Shown: positions 12,235 through 25,124 of the stretch, in pieces
Layout of the letters: every line of letters begins with the position of its first letter
Numbering within the stretch: position 1 is the stretch's first letter
Source of the DNA: Botrytis cinerea B05.10
Taxonomy: Eukaryota > Ascomycota > Leotiomycetes > Helotiales > Sclerotiniaceae
Direction of reading: 5' to 3'
Assembly: GCF_000143535.2 (NCBI RefSeq)
Contig: NC_037325.1
Coordinates: 1,426,001-1,490,000, forward strand
Length of the DNA: 64,000 nt
The notes under the pieces: generated by a model
Told to the model about the DNA's origin: nothing
The model's input: only the letters and a program-made list of their open reading frames with translations
The model's database searches: none
Made by a program: the position numbers and the translations under genes

Positions 12235-14083
12235 GGTCTGTTTTTTGGGAGTTTGGTTTTGTTGTTGGAGGGTGGTTTTGAGTGGTTGAGAGATAGTGGA
12301 TTATATGGGTGTGTAAGTTTGGAGGTTTGATCTCGAGGTATGGTGATGGGGTGATGTGAGGTGAGGTGAGGAGAGGAGGTGAGAAGATGAGAAGGAGATT
12401 GGCAAGGACAGTTCTTTTTAATCCGGAAATTGAAGAGATTGAATAGGGAATTGTATATCTAAATTTTTAAAAGAGAGGAGAAGCTAGTATATATACTTAT
12501 CCATCCATCCATCTATCTATCTATCTACATCTATATATCCATCCAGACTTATATACTCATACTCAAACGCAGACATATATGATGAACCGAAGCATACCCG
12601 AAATCCCCCTGTCTCAACCCGAGAAAAAGAAGAAGAAAAAAAAAACCAAGCCCCGAAAATCGCAAGTTTCATATCCGAAAACTCTTGGTGTAATTGCAAA
12701 GCTAGGATGAAAAAAAAAATCTCATGATTTCTCTCGTCAATTATCGAGTCATGATCTGATCTGATCTGATCTTCGTGATCGCACTGCCACATACCGAGAA
12801 TTCCCCATTTTTTTACCGAGACGTGGGATATTTTGGGCGTGGACATTGCGATGCTTTGACGATGGTTTGGTTTGTAGAGGGGAAATTCTCGGAGGTTTTT
12901 CTCATTCGCTTATCTGGATTGGATTCCGAGTTGGGGTTTAAGCTGTGTTTTCTGTTTTGGTGGGATGGCGTGGATGTTGTAGGTGCGCTGGGGTTTCGGA
13001 CGAAAGGAAGAGAGATTGAGGTTGGATAGGATGGAAATAGCGGGTCAGAATTTTAAGGGGATATCATGTGATTATCGGAGGTAGCTCACCAGTGGGTATA
13101 CAGACTAACGGGACACTGCAAGATTGGACTTAAGAATATCTCTTAGAATAATGGTTTATATATCTTAAGAATTATCACAATGATTCATTAGAGATAAAAG
13201 ATACATTCTGACTGATATCTCACCATTGAAGAATGAATTTGTTAAAGACTTCGAAGGTTGAAAAGTGTCCCGTCAGTCTATGCACCTACTCGTGGCTGCG
13301 TGTCATCAATAGATTACTTAACTGTATTGATTAGGATTGTGGGAAACATTTATTGTTACGGGATGGAATTATCTGTTTGCATATATTAATGAGCTTGTCG
13401 CTTTTACAGTTTTGAATGTATGTATCATCAGAAAACATTCGTCAAAGGATCTAGTTACAACATCTGAGATACTTTTTCTTAATAGGCGATTGTTGTTTAT
13501 ATTTTAAGGTAATTATATTGTATTTTGAGGGCGCAATGACTTTTATTGTTAGCCTTTAAGCGTGAATGTCAAGTTTGATGCTCTATGTTGCTAGCTCTTG
13601 TTTAGCGTTAAATATCAAAGTTATCCCGCTACAGATAATGCGCTCAATAAAACTTGTCTTGCAACCACAGCTATCCATGTAATTATATTGTATTTTCCGT
13701 AGAGCCCAAACTGAGACAGGGAATCGTGTGTAACAATGTACACTACCCCGCAAGGTCAAAATCATTTATGTATCGTAAAGAAGACAGACTGGTAGATAAG
13801 CGTAGAGTATAAATTGGTGTTTTGCTGCTTATGAAAGAACTCTGAAGAAATGCGCACATGACTCGTAACTTTTCCTCTGTACGGAATTTCTAAAAATAAT
13901 ACTAAAAAAAACCATTCGACGGTATCCACCATTCTTCTTCCACCAAACATCCGCAGTGACATCTTCACATAGAATTATCACTTTACCATTTGAACCTACT
14001 GCTCATTTGTATCACCGGTGGTTTGTCTCTGTGTACTCTAAAGATGATTGCATTAGAATATGTCTTAGGGTTGTAAAGAGTTA
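12235..14083. other. Intergenic region upstream of the 59-aa ORF and 3' of ATG22
   Basis: About 1.85 kb without a convincing gene. From about 12480 there are CATC/TATC-type microsatellite stretches, then A-rich runs near 12625 and 12710, and a short GATCT tandem at about 12755-12770. From 13050 to 13700 the DNA is AT-rich with no long frame. Confidence 0.5.
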
Positions 14084-16044
14084 TCAGCTGCGCAGTGTGC
14101 GACTAACCGTGTGGACAGCTTTTCGCTCTGCGACATAGATTCTGCAATCTTCTCTTCCTTTCTCAACATCTACGAACCATATGATGATACTCGCAAAAGC
14201 ACATAATGCGAACAGGAACGGAAATCCCATCCAGTTATTATTGGTATGGTTGACAATGGCTTGGATAACGTTTGGGCCAAGAATTGAAGACTGCTGGATT
14301 AGTTGAAATTCATGAAGCATCGTCAGAGATTGGAAGAACATGATTAACGTACAGCTTTATTTGTAATACCAAACAACCCAAAGAACATCCCCTCATATCC
14401 TCTTGGAGTAACCTCACTCATCATTGTTTGAGAGTATGAGAAATAAGGCGCTTGAAATAATCCAAAAACGATATTATAGACCCAAAAATCGTAAACATGG
14501 TGATAACCTACTTTGTCAGTCCATAATCCAATCACGCCATATAGCGGAATTAAAACACTGAAGATGTTGGTGACGATGAACATGGGTTTAGTTCGAATGC
14601 CGAAATATTGTTGAATGTACCAGAATGAGAAAGTGGATATCGTGGAGGTGACAGCTTGTGCAAGTCCAAGATAGGTTAATTGGAGAAAAGAGAAAGAGAT
14701 GACTTCATTTTGGATAATAGACACGAGAGTAGTGGTTGTATTTAATCCGTCAGCAAGCATGAAGAATGCAAGTAGATATGTGAATGTTTGAGGAAGATGA
14801 CGAATTTCAACAATGGCGAGATACACTTGTTTCCAGCCAATGGTCCATATTGAACTGCCTTTTGGAATAGGTGGCCCAGGACGTGATTGTTGGAAAATGA
14901 ACCAAGGAAGGCCAAGAACGACCCAATCTGAGTGAGTTAGATAAGAATCATTCTCAATACATAGTTGAGAGAAACTTACATGAGTTCGTGAGGCATAATG
15001 CAAGGTTGTTAGCAAAAGAATTTCCCTGCATCGGAATCAGGACAGAAAGGCTAAGTACTAGCACGAGAACGTATCCGATACTGGCATGGGCAGTAGAGAT
15101 ATTGCTAATATGGTTTCTTTCCATACTTTCTATCCTATCATATTCATCTTGATTTATTTTTTCTTCTTTGAGTTCTTCGTCTCGAGCTTTCTGAACATGA
15201 GGCATGTAGCGGGCCAGTCTGGGAAACAGTGCATAGTAGAACACTAATGAAGCCTGTTTCCGTGTAACGTTAATACAAACACTTGAGCTGAATTAATGAA
15301 AATACTAACACCGTATGAAATGTATGATATGATATACAAAGCCATGGCCGTTGGCCACTGTTCTGGCTTCGTAATAGCCATCATCCCGTATTGGAAAACC
15401 CAACACTATATCTGTCAGTGTAACCTTCATGGGGTAATTTGCCACTTACCACAACAGTAAGAAATAGAAGTATCCATCTCCCAAAATGCCCATAGTCTGC
15501 AACCGATCCAAAAGCCACAAATATGACAGACATAATGGTGAAGCAAATCCCATTGGCAAGCAAAACCACACTAGATACAGATCTTGTGGTATTGCCCCAT
15601 GGGATTACACAGCCTCCTGTGGTACAATTACCTATTTTAGCAGGTGTAATGGCAGGATCCCAGCCAGCTTTACTCAGAGCATTTTGAAAGAGGGCTTGAG
15701 AATAGCTTTGCGGCCCTACTCCATTGTCTCCCTAAAGATCGCCAATTAGAATATAAGAATCCCAACAGTAGATTGGCGCTCACATTGTAATAAAGATAAT
15801 ATGACCATAACTCCTTTTTCGACGTTGTAGGCTGACAAGATGATTCCTCATCGATACCAAACAATTGTTCATATTTATTAAGGTTCTTCTTAATGCGATC
15901 GGACTTCGTTCCATCAATATGTATTCCATTGCTGCTCATTTCGATGGCGTTATCTTCGATTTCGTTGACCTCAGAGGAGCCCATACTTGCTCTTCTTCTC
16001 AGCAGTGGCTGTCTCGAAAGACTTCTTTCTCTAGAGGAAGCCAT
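14084..16044 (-). CDS. ATG22: Autophagy-related protein 22 (vacuolar amino-acid exporter)
   Basis: Atg22 is a polytopic vacuolar membrane protein of the major facilitator type that returns leucine and other amino acids to the cytosol after autophagic breakdown. Six exons were inferred: 16044-15784, 15731-15450, 15405-15310, 15253-14980, 14927-14353 and 14290-14084. All phases agree, giving 564 aa. The N-terminal about 85 residues are polar and acidic, with RQPLLRRRAS. ELWSYYLYYN then opens the transmembrane part. Recognisable blocks include GVGPQSYSQALFQNA, FGSVADYGHFGR, YALFPRLARY, FLLAFFMLADGLNTT-like helices and EVTPRGYEGMFFGLFGITNKA. About eleven to twelve hydrophobic helices are visible. 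Introns are 44-62 bp. Confidence 0.93.
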
Positions 16045-16379
16045 GTTGTTTATAAGTGCTTCTCATTTCTCGAAGAAGCCTTAGCTAGTCTCTCGTCGTA
16101 CAAAACGCAATATCGCGTTGCATTTCGTGAGATAATCTTATCATGTTGCACCCGGCCTCGCTCTTTTACAGATTAAAGAGCTACCCTATCAAAAAGCAAA
16201 GGCTGGCTCCGAAGATAAATATGCTGCAGGCGTGATTGTATCCAGACGACACACTTCGGTCGTCGGGCTTCAGCCAAGTTGTCTCGGCCGATCTCCGGTG
16301 CCATCACGTGATTCTTCTCCTCAACCTCCCTTTTAATTTAACCTTTGTGTGTTAACTCACGGCTTCTTATTTGCGTGAT
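16045..16379. other. 5' flank of ATG22
   Basis: This stretch holds the ATG22 promoter and the upstream flank of the GH3 relic. A CACGTG-containing stretch lies near 16305. No gene is seen. Confidence 0.4.
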
Positions 16380-18990
16380 ATTTCACGATATTGACAGACA
16401 CAAACGCCTTGGGCAGCGTTTTGAATGCGAAGTTACACAGGAAGCTTTGAGCCTCATGATTAAATCACATGGAAGGACACCGACAGTTCTCTCTTTGCAA
16501 CCTTCACTAGAGACACTTGAAAATAAAGGTGCCAAGGTATAACATATCAGCAACTAGCGGATGGTCAGATCAAGAGCTGAAGGAGAGAATTGGACAGGTA
16601 TGGTTCATCCTTGTAAACTCTCTAGAATTCTTGCCAATGCTTGCCAATTTCACTGCTTCCAATCTTTCGAATATCATGGGATCGATGGACGGGCGGATCG
16701 ACCACATACCCTACAGATGATGGCGCAGTCAAGCTCCAAGCTAACTCTAATGGCAAATTAGCTTTTCATAGCTGCCGCCAATGGTCATCTTGTCAATGAA
16801 GATATCAAATCTCTCATCAAAAATTAGAAAATTGGAACCGCCATACCTTTTCATAGGAATGTCTCAACAACGGTGCAACTTCTTCAGCCAACGGTTTCAT
16901 TACAATATCTGGTTGAGGCTTATAGAAATTCTCAGAAACTCTTTATCACAATCGATCAGGGAGATTCGCTAGTGGCTCGCATCAATCCGCCTTTCGCAAC
17001 ACAACTACCTGGTTCGATGGCTTTTGGTGCGACCGGTGATCACTCAAATGCATCCAAAGTTGCTGAATATACAGCAATAAATACTGAAGGGACATGACAT
17101 CAGCAAGTATTACGCGCCCGTTGCGGACACATATATGGAGCCAAGAATCTCACTCATTGAAGTGAGATCATTCTGGGATGACCCAGACCCTGCAAGAAGA
17201 TTTTTATAATCGCAAGTGAAGGGTTTACAGCAAAACGGCATGTTATCTTGCTTTGAGCATCTCCCTGGTCACGGTAATACGGCGGATGACTCTCAATATG
17301 GACTTCTAGTTGTCATTAAGACCAAGGATGAGTTGGAAGCTTACGGGCTGGTTCCGTTCCGGCAAGCCATGAAAGCTGACACAGATGCTGTTATGGTGGC
17401 TCATATATCTCTACCCCTGCTAGATAATACCTTTGATGTAGTCATTGACGACTCACCCGCCAGTTTGAGTCCGGACGCAAGAAGAATTTTACGCGAAGAG
17501 ATGAAATGTTATGGATTGATAGTTAGTGATTGTTTAAAGATGGGCGAAACGAGAGCAACTTACGGGACAGAGAAGGAATTAGTTATGATGTTGAACGTTA
17601 GTGCTACAGATATGATTACGAATACTAACACTCAAACTTCGCATATCTGGCCAAGAGCTGATTTCATCATGATTTTTCACACTTTGAAGGCTCAATTGGA
17701 CGTCATTGAAGCTGTTATTATGGCAGTAAAATCTGGTAAGATCTCTCAATTAGCTATCGAGTCTTCAATGAATCAATTGCACCGGGTCAATGCTAATTGT
17801 TCATCCCCGTGTACATCTGTTGGGATAAAAGTGAATATGCACACGTGAGGTACGCGCTAGCGCACGAGCGTATTGCATAAAGCTCTCGTAGCTCTCGAAT
17901 AGGGTAGAAATAATACAACACAACAAGCCATACTGTTATGAAGACGTCATAATTACCACTGAGGTGATACCAATAGTATCAAATGCGGCTGGTCACATCG
18001 TAGGTCTCCAAATACTCAACAAAATATCATCAAATTGCGTCCTCGATTCATGTCAAAAACACAACGGCTCTTCGCGCCGGGTCAGGACTTTCTCCAGTAT
18101 TGTTATTAAATATGATGTTGTTGTTTATATTTGTAACAGAGGCACGCTTCAAAAGGTGAAGGTGCTGAAAGTAGTGGAGATAGAACAGTTTTATCGCCAC
18201 TACTTGCTGCTTATGAAGCACAAGCTCTCAAGCACTATTGTAAGTCTGTCATCTATCAACAAACTTACAAGAAATATTCATTACAACCTAGTCATAAAGA
18301 GATGGATAAGTATGCGGAGGCTGATGTAATTATTCCTTTGAACGGAAATGCAATCTTTAGTCCGCATCAGAAATGAATGACACGTCTCTGATTAGAAACA
18401 AGAGGGTTATCGCGATCGCAGCATATGATTCGATCTTCCTGAAGGTAGCGATGCTATCAGAAATCCAATCGCAATATGCGGGCCAAAACTATCAGCTTCC
18501 AAGACAGTGCTAGAGGTATTATTTGATCTATGGGCGGCCCAAGGCCTGCTCCCTGTCTCTTCAATGAATCATTCTGTTCACCTAGTCGGTGGAGGGTGTG
18601 TCAACGGACAATCCGGAGCCAAATATGAACCTGCGCATAGAAATACCAAGTTTGCCGATGGGCATATTAGACGGAAGGATTGACTCAAACGCAGGAATAC
18701 CAAGTCCTAGGCTAGTATTACGAAACCACGGTCGCATTATTATACCCCGGTGAAAATTCGGGCTGGGCTTTAATGTGTCTACCCTCCTTGATTGTGCGCG
18801 AAGATTTCCGCTCGTGCCATGAGGAGATTAGACGGGTCCGTTGTATGTGAAGAGGTGGATCAAGAATATAGTAGTAAAGAGGCAGGTGTCATCCTGTTGA
18901 AATGGAAATTGTATGACATGACAGAATCGGGTGTCTATCAACATGCATTGATTGAATCAGCATCGGCGGTTTGTATGAGACAATAAATTT
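16380..18990 (+). pseudogene. Decayed GH3 beta-N-acetylglucosaminidase-like gene
   Basis: The clear homology spans about 16870-17850. One frame carries LFITIDQGDSLVARINPPFA and QLPGSMAFGATGD, ending in a TGA at 17095. A different frame continues with SKYYAPVAD and VRSFWDDPD, is cut by an in-frame TAA near 17206, then runs on as LPGHGNTADDSQYG, VMVAHISLPLLD, ASLSPDARRILREEMK and YGLIVSDCLKM to the stop after 17845. Intact NagZ-type GH3 enzymes have KHFPGHG..DSH here. This copy has EHLPGHG and DSQ, so the histidine of the catalytic Asp-His dyad is lost. Downstream to about 18990, short coding-like scraps in shifting frames (such as RLFAPGQDFLQ) suggest a C-terminal region, perhaps with a fused acetyltransferase part. 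That last point is inference. Confidence 0.78.
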
Positions 18991-19012
18991 CAAACTACTG
19001 AGATATTATGGA

Positions 19013-19578
19013 TTATCTGATCATTCCTGACATTTGGCAGCACCAGAAACATAATTCGGCAGATAATTGACCGAACCTGATCAGAAATCTCAAACGGCGG
19101 TAGCTGCTGGCACAACAGTAAATGTTGAATGCAGTGTCGATCTCAAGATTTCCCCGCACTTGTGGAAAATTCAGATGGATCTTTAGGTGTAAAACAGACG
19201 CTGAGAGATTTTTGTCTGAGTCTAAGTGATGGAGAAGTAGGGGTGGAGCCCCATGGAAAAGGACGCGGTTTAGCAGAGGCATCTTCTGGCCCAAAGTTCT
19301 GTTATGCTATGTGATGTTTTGTTTTGTACTTCTGTTAGTGAAATCTGACAAAGAGTGATACCTTTTGCTGCCCAAGGTGGTGATGGAAACGAACAAACTC
19401 TTGGGGTATCGTCTATTTCTGCTGGACCCACTTCGTCGATTGTTTCCAATTTCGCTTTTTCTTGAATCCTCTTTAAACTTTTCATGTTGTCGGTGTTTTG
19501 GTCATTTTTGGTCCTGTGACTGCAATTTTCAGGGGGGGGTAGTTCTTCTATTATGACGGATAAATTATCCTTTGCCAA
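19013..19578 (-). other. Unassigned coding-like region
   Basis: On the minus strand an open frame carries KRIQEKAKLETIDEVGPAEI and CSFPSPPWAAKG (19578-19350). It is followed, after a plausible GT...AG interval, by FGPEDASAKPRPFPWGSTP and SLSVCFTPKDPSEFSTSAG before a stop. Amino-acid composition looks coding, but the long frame lacks an upstream ATG and the pieces do not join cleanly. I do not recognise the family. It could be a gene fragment or the end of a decayed gene lying beside the GH3 relic. Confidence 0.25.
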
Positions 19579-20432
19579 TCAAGCTTTACTTGGCAATCTT
19601 ATGACCATGCGTTGTTACGTTGAAAAACTGGGGAAACCCGGCTCCCGGCAAGCCTCTCACTGGAACAAAATTAACACAGGAGCTTCAACTACCTTCGGGT
19701 CAATACAAGTGTCCTCCGGATCCACAAATCTGAGCCCTATTTCTCAATCGAAAATCACAGGTGGCATGACAACCGATTAGATTGGTGAAGTCTTTATAAC
19801 ATATCTCACATTGTCAACAATTGTTTGTGTTGGTAGAGCTAATCTCCCAAGAGATGAGATGGATTGATGGAAGACAGCTGGAGTGCTTTTTTTTCTGGAG
19901 TTCACGCCAATTGTCGTAGCTCGACATCGTGTACATCGATTGCCGAATTAGAATTTTAGTTTCTCGGCTATAATGTTTTCTGTAACAGCGATTCGTGCAT
20001 GTTTATAAGGGGTGGTGGCGGAGAAATTTATCTCAAACGCTCAACGAACTGCATGCACGTTGTTCCTGACTTCAAATGTTGCGCGTCTTTTAATTTAAAT
20101 CGGTTGGCAACTCCGGATATATATTGCTAGCTGTCATGTAATTATTTGCTCTGAGATGTTTGTGGGCCTCAAGTGTGAAAACTAAAGTTTTTTTTAGCAG
20201 GACTCTATCAGCTGAACCCAAACTTTCATGTACTCCATCACTACTTCTTGAAGTAGCCTTCTTTTACGGACCGTCTGTCCGATTGCTCTTGCGGATGTTA
20301 GGTTCTTGGTACCGTCAATCCGGCGCGCCTCTTGAGCCAGTCGCCGACGAGGTCAGAAATGTGATGGATATGTTAAGAAATCTGACCATGTGAAAGACCT
20401 TTTAGCCACGATCTGTGGTACATGATGGAAAC
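19579..20432. other. Upstream region of the GH7 cellobiohydrolase
   Basis: No convincing gene. This stretch is the likely regulatory region of the downstream cellulase gene. A G/T-rich patch at about 20009-20025 (GGGGTGGTGGCGG) could bind a zinc-finger repressor, but I cannot assign a site with confidence. Confidence 0.4.
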
Positions 20433-20438
20433 TATAAA
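20433..20438 (+). promoter_or_regulatory. TATA box of the GH7 cellobiohydrolase gene
   Basis: TATAAA stands 81 bp before the ATG, a normal distance for a strongly inducible fungal secreted-enzyme gene. A pyrimidine-rich stretch with short CA motifs follows before the start. Confidence 0.55.
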
Positions 20439-20518
20439 GTAAAGGGGTTTTCCTGCTTCAATTTCCATTCATCTCAACTACAATTTGCATGAACAAAAGA
20501 ATCTGACAGAAACTCATC

Positions 20519-22016
20519 ATGACGTCAAGAATTGCTTTAGTTTCTCTTTTCGCGGCTGTTTATGGCCAACAAGTTGGTACCTATCAAACAGAAACTCATC
20601 CTTCTCTTACTTGGCAATCTTGTACGGCCAAAGGATCTTGTACCACAAACACTGGAAGCATTGTCCTTGATGGAAACTGGCGATGGACTCACGGAGTAGG
20701 CACTTCGACAAATTGTTATACCGGAAATACTTGGGACGCAACACTGTGTCCAGATGATGCAACTTGTGCACAGAACTGTGCTCTCGAAGGTGCAGACTAT
20801 TCTGGAACCTATGGTATCACGACCAGTGGAAATTCTTTGAGACTAAACTTCGTCACTCAATCAGCAAACAAGAACATTGGATCTCGAGTTTACCTCATGG
20901 CCGACACCACCCACTATAAGACATTCAATCTCTTGAATCAAGAGTTCACATTCGATGTTGATGTCTCCAATCTACCTTGCGGATTGAACGGTGCTGTTTA
21001 CTTCGCTAACCTACCGGCTGATGGAGGTATTTCCTCAACCAACACGGCTGGTGCCGAATATGGCACTGGATACTGCGATTCACAATGTCCACGTGACATG
21101 AAGTTCATCAAGGGCCAGGTAAGTTCGTATACGTATTGTAAGATGATAAAGCTGACTGAATTTTGCACTAGGCCAATGTTGATGGCTGGGTACCCTCAAG
21201 CAACAACGCCAACACTGGTGTTGGTAATCACGGTTCATGCTGTGCTGAAATGGATATCTGGGAAGCAAACTCAATTTCCACTGCTGTCACTCCTCACTCT
21301 TGCGATACAGTGACACAAACTGTCTGTACCGGTGATGATTGCGGTGGCACCTACTCATCTTCACGATATGCTGGTACTTGCGATCCAGATGGATGTGATT
21401 TCAACTCTTACCGCATGGGTGATGAGACTTTCTATGGTCCAGGCAAGACCGTCGACACCAATTCTGTCTTTACTGTCGTCACCCAGGTACGTATCTTCCA
21501 GCTAAATATAGCTTGAAATATTCCCTTTCATTCAATATGAACAGTAAAGGCAACAAATTAAACTAACATGTCGATTAGTTCCTCACTACCGATGGTACAG
21601 CATCTGGTACTCTCAATGAAATCAAACGTTTCTACGTCCAAGACGGCAAAGTAATTCCTAACTCCTACTCCACCATCTCGGGTGTAAGCGGCAATTCCAT
21701 CACCACTCCTTTCTGCGATGCTCAAAAAACCGCTTTTGGTGATCCAACATCATTTTCCGATCATGGCGGTCTTGCTTCCATGTCTGCTGCTTTCGAAGCC
21801 GGTATGGTTCTCGTGCTGTCTCTTTGGGATGATTACTATGCCAATATGCTCTGGCTCGATTCTACTTACCCTGTTGGCAAAACATCAGCCGGTGGACCAA
21901 GAGGTACTTGTGACACATCATCGGGAGTTCCAGCTTCAGTAGAAGCAAGCTCTCCCAATGCTTATGTAGTCTACAGTAACATCAAGGTTGGAGCTATTAA
22001 CTCTACTTACGGTTAA
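20519..22016 (+). CDS. GH7 cellobiohydrolase (cellulose 1,4-beta-cellobiosidase), catalytic domain only
   Basis: Secreted enzyme that releases cellobiose from cellulose chain ends. Exons are 20519-21118, 21172-21486 and 21579-22016 (introns 53 and 92 bp), giving 450 aa. Residues 1-16 ([16 protein letters not shown]) form a signal peptide, and the mature protein begins [14 protein letters not shown], typical of GH7. The retaining active site ExDxxE is [13 protein letters not shown], with nucleophile Glu226, Asp228 and acid/base Glu231. Many cysteines, such as [12 protein letters not shown], fit the disulphide-rich fold. The chain stops after the catalytic domain (GAINSTYG); there is no Ser/Thr linker or CBM1. 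Absence of the endoglucanase loop deletions and presence of [11 protein letters not shown] favour a cellobiohydrolase over EG1. Confidence 0.95.
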
Positions 22017-23760
22017 GGGATATATGGATTCAAGATCAAATGCTAGGGAAGGGCCCGGTGGGTGATGGATGATGATGATGATGATGAAGGGGAAAATTGG
22101 AAGCCTTCGTTTACTAAAATCGGGGGTGGGGGAAAATTGAAAGCGCTCTTTTATTGATCTTATGTGGCATGGGAAGAAAGTTAACATTGGAGATACTCGC
22201 TCGTTTCATGAGGAATTGTATATATGGAAGTCGACTTTGTACATATGACTTCAAATCATTACATATCATATATCTACACCATTCCTGATTCGTGCCTTGA
22301 TTGTGGATGTGCTTCCCGGGGAACGTTCTGTACACGATAGAGTAAGCATAAATTAAACTTTCCTTGAAGCTCAAAAAGCTACGGTAACTAATCAAAACCT
22401 AAAAGTACCGATATCACATAACTAAACAGTAGAAAACGAACATCCTTGTTCACATATGCAACAGGTTCATGGATAGCGCAAATTCCAGGATGGCTTATCC
22501 TAATCCATTCAAAGCGGGGACACAAGCTTACTTGGATATGCCAGCTTTATGCCAGTATGTAATGCTAGCACAGTATCTCAATCCCGTGCTCTGGGCCTGA
22601 CTAGATTTTGGAAAATTGTATTACATCCTCAAACAAATATATCATACAAAGCTTAGTGAAAGTTGTTCCGAGTTAATGCATGGGAAAACGTGGCACTTGA
22701 GGCATGTCGTCTCGTCGGTTGAGATTCTAACATTTGAAAAATACATCCAATAATGATCTGAAATGTGGAGATGGAAATAAATTAGGCGAACAAGAAAGTA
22801 GTTTTCTTCTGAGATGATATATCCGTACTGAGAAAGAGTCAAATGTGATGGAATACTGTTATAGCCGTTACTCATTAACCCCCTTACAAGTGACCCATGG
22901 ATTACGAACAAATATTTCGCTCATAGCAAAAGGAAACAATCAATGAAAGATTAAAATACAGGTTGTACCTTGAATTACTGTCATTATCGATAGCCAAACG
23001 CTATTAATCGGTAGCAATCAAGCTTTCTATCATGGAGATTTGCCATTCTATCAATGCTAGTAAGAACTCAAATCCCCTTATTGATTATTAACCCCAAAAC
23101 ATTCCTGTATTGACCAAACAACCCTTGACCATCCCGCATCTATTTGGTTTTCCATAAATTTGAATTCTAAGAAACACAGACTCATTGAACTTTAGATGAA
23201 ATGTGCAAAAAAAAAAAAAAAAAACATTCTCTGGTATATGTTACAGACGAACGAAGGGAGAAAGTCAAGTCCGGTGATATTGCTTGGAGGAGACAAATTG
23301 GGTGGCCAACGCAGGAATCAGGTTGAGAATTCTCTTGAATCATTTTTGTTTCGCGCGACAGCCAATGGTATAACAATTTGTTTTCTTATCAACATATTAT
23401 CATAAGAACGCTCTTTAGTAGTCGAAGTTTCATTCATGGCAGCTATAGTAAAGCAAGGTCTTTGTAGTCACCCATCAACGGCCTAAGCGAGTATCCCTTT
23501 TAGTCATATGAACTGTTCTATAATTTTTGGAGTCAATGTAGCAAATTTTAAAACGATGTATTCAATTACACTATAGTCGTGAATCTATTGAGAGTTTAAG
23601 AATTTATCTGCAAGACTAATTAATGGACTGTATCAACAGATAAGTATTTTTCCTCATAGCTTTATCGTTTTAGTGAAGTGCCCACTCGAATCTGCTGGGG
23701 GAATCCGTCTTGCCCTACTGAAGAGCAAAATACTGAATCATCGTCAGCCAACTAATATCA
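22017..23760. other. Convergent intergenic region between GH7 and F-box genes
   Basis: About 1.7 kb with no gene I can support. A GAT trinucleotide run lies at about 22065-22087 in the GH7 3' flank and an A18-like run at about 23208-23223. Confidence 0.5.
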
Positions 23761-25124
23761 TCATCTATAGACGTTCAAAGACGCCATGCGAAAGAGTCTC
23801 CGAGCCTCCCTCTCCAAAGTGAACTCAACACTATTGCTCATAGCCAAACGCAACTGGTGCATAGCAGACTCTATTATGTCAGGTACCTCTGGCGTTAAGT
23901 CCACATTTTCAACCCAGCGTCTCGTTTCAATCCTAAAATTTTCACAAACACCCCTGATGGAAAGTCTTCTGAGTTGGGACCAAGTTCCTCCTAATAATGC
24001 TGGAAGTATAAACTCAGAAAAGTAATCATCCATTGGCCTTCTCGATTGCGTCAATATGGACGTATACGGCTCCATTTGCCACCCTTCAATGGATTCAAGT
24101 GCAGCCCCTTGTTCAAAATCAAAAGTAATCAGTGTGGGTGCTACCGATTTGATGAACTTTGCTATTTCGGAATATCTTTTCTTTTCTCTTGTCTCTGACC
24201 ATCTAACATCTCGACAGAACTCGTGGCCCACTGTGGAAATTTTAAGATGTTTCAATTGCACGAATTTTCCGCAAAGAGGTTGTAGATGCCCACTCATTGG
24301 GTCGCCGTGTCTCAATACAGGAGTTCCATTCTCATCATCATTCTCCTCGTATCTGGTATGGTCTCCACAGAAATCATCATCCATATTCCAAGGAAGCACA
24401 AGATGAACAAAAAGGTGACAGCCATCTCTTGGTTGTCGGAGACCTTGCAGATTTTCCATCTCCAAAGAAGCTATGATAGAAGGTGTCGAAACACAAGCGC
24501 GAAAATAGTTATAGGGCATAAGACCACCTATTCGAATGGAAGTAGCTTCGGGGAATACAGCTGGCGTTATGATTGCTGAAGGGATAGAAAGACATTGGTG
24601 GTCAATTGGTGCGGAAAAATAAACAAAGTCTCTCCAGTCACCAGCAAGCGAATGAAGGTCTAGTCTTCTAATTTTAATTAGCAACTTCCACGCCTCCCAC
24701 ATTCTTTTATGATCCACGAATTGATTTCTACGAGTGCCCTGCCTCGGATAGATGGTCCAAGTCAAACTCGAAACGAAGTCTCCTAGTGAGGGTAATCCGA
24801 GAATCGTCTCAATGAATGCATTCTGCCGCCTCACATTGTTTTCGTGTTGCGGCGATATAAACAAAAAGCCTCTGAAGTCGACCAAATCATCAGAAGTGGT
24901 CCGATGACAACTAATATCAACATGGCGGTACAGTATCGGCACAGTACATTCATACATTTGACGCGATGTTTGTGCTATTCATAATCAAGTCAGCCGTGAG
25001 TTTTACACAACTTTTAGAAGAATCGATACCTACATAATCTTGATATATCTCTTGGCTTGCAATAATTCAAGACTAGAGATTGAAGTTCATTGGAAAGGTG
25101 GTAGAATTTTGAGAAATTCAACAT
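23761..25124 (-). CDS. F-box domain protein
   Basis: F-box proteins recruit substrates to SCF ubiquitin ligases. Exon 1 (25124-25034) encodes MLNFSKFYHLSNELQSLVLN and CKPRDISRL, a short F-box helix pair. After a 59-bp intron (25033-24975) exon 2 (24974-23761) continues SQTSRQMYECTVPILYRHVD, the classic end of a fungal F-box. The total is 434 aa. The rest has spaced hydrophobic segments (FVQLKHLKIS, WSQLRRLSIRGV) that look like degenerate leucine-rich repeats. No orthologue is recognised; such genes are numerous and fast-evolving in filamentous fungi. The long frame alone would start at an ATG that lacks the F-box, so the upstream exon is needed. Confidence 0.75.
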
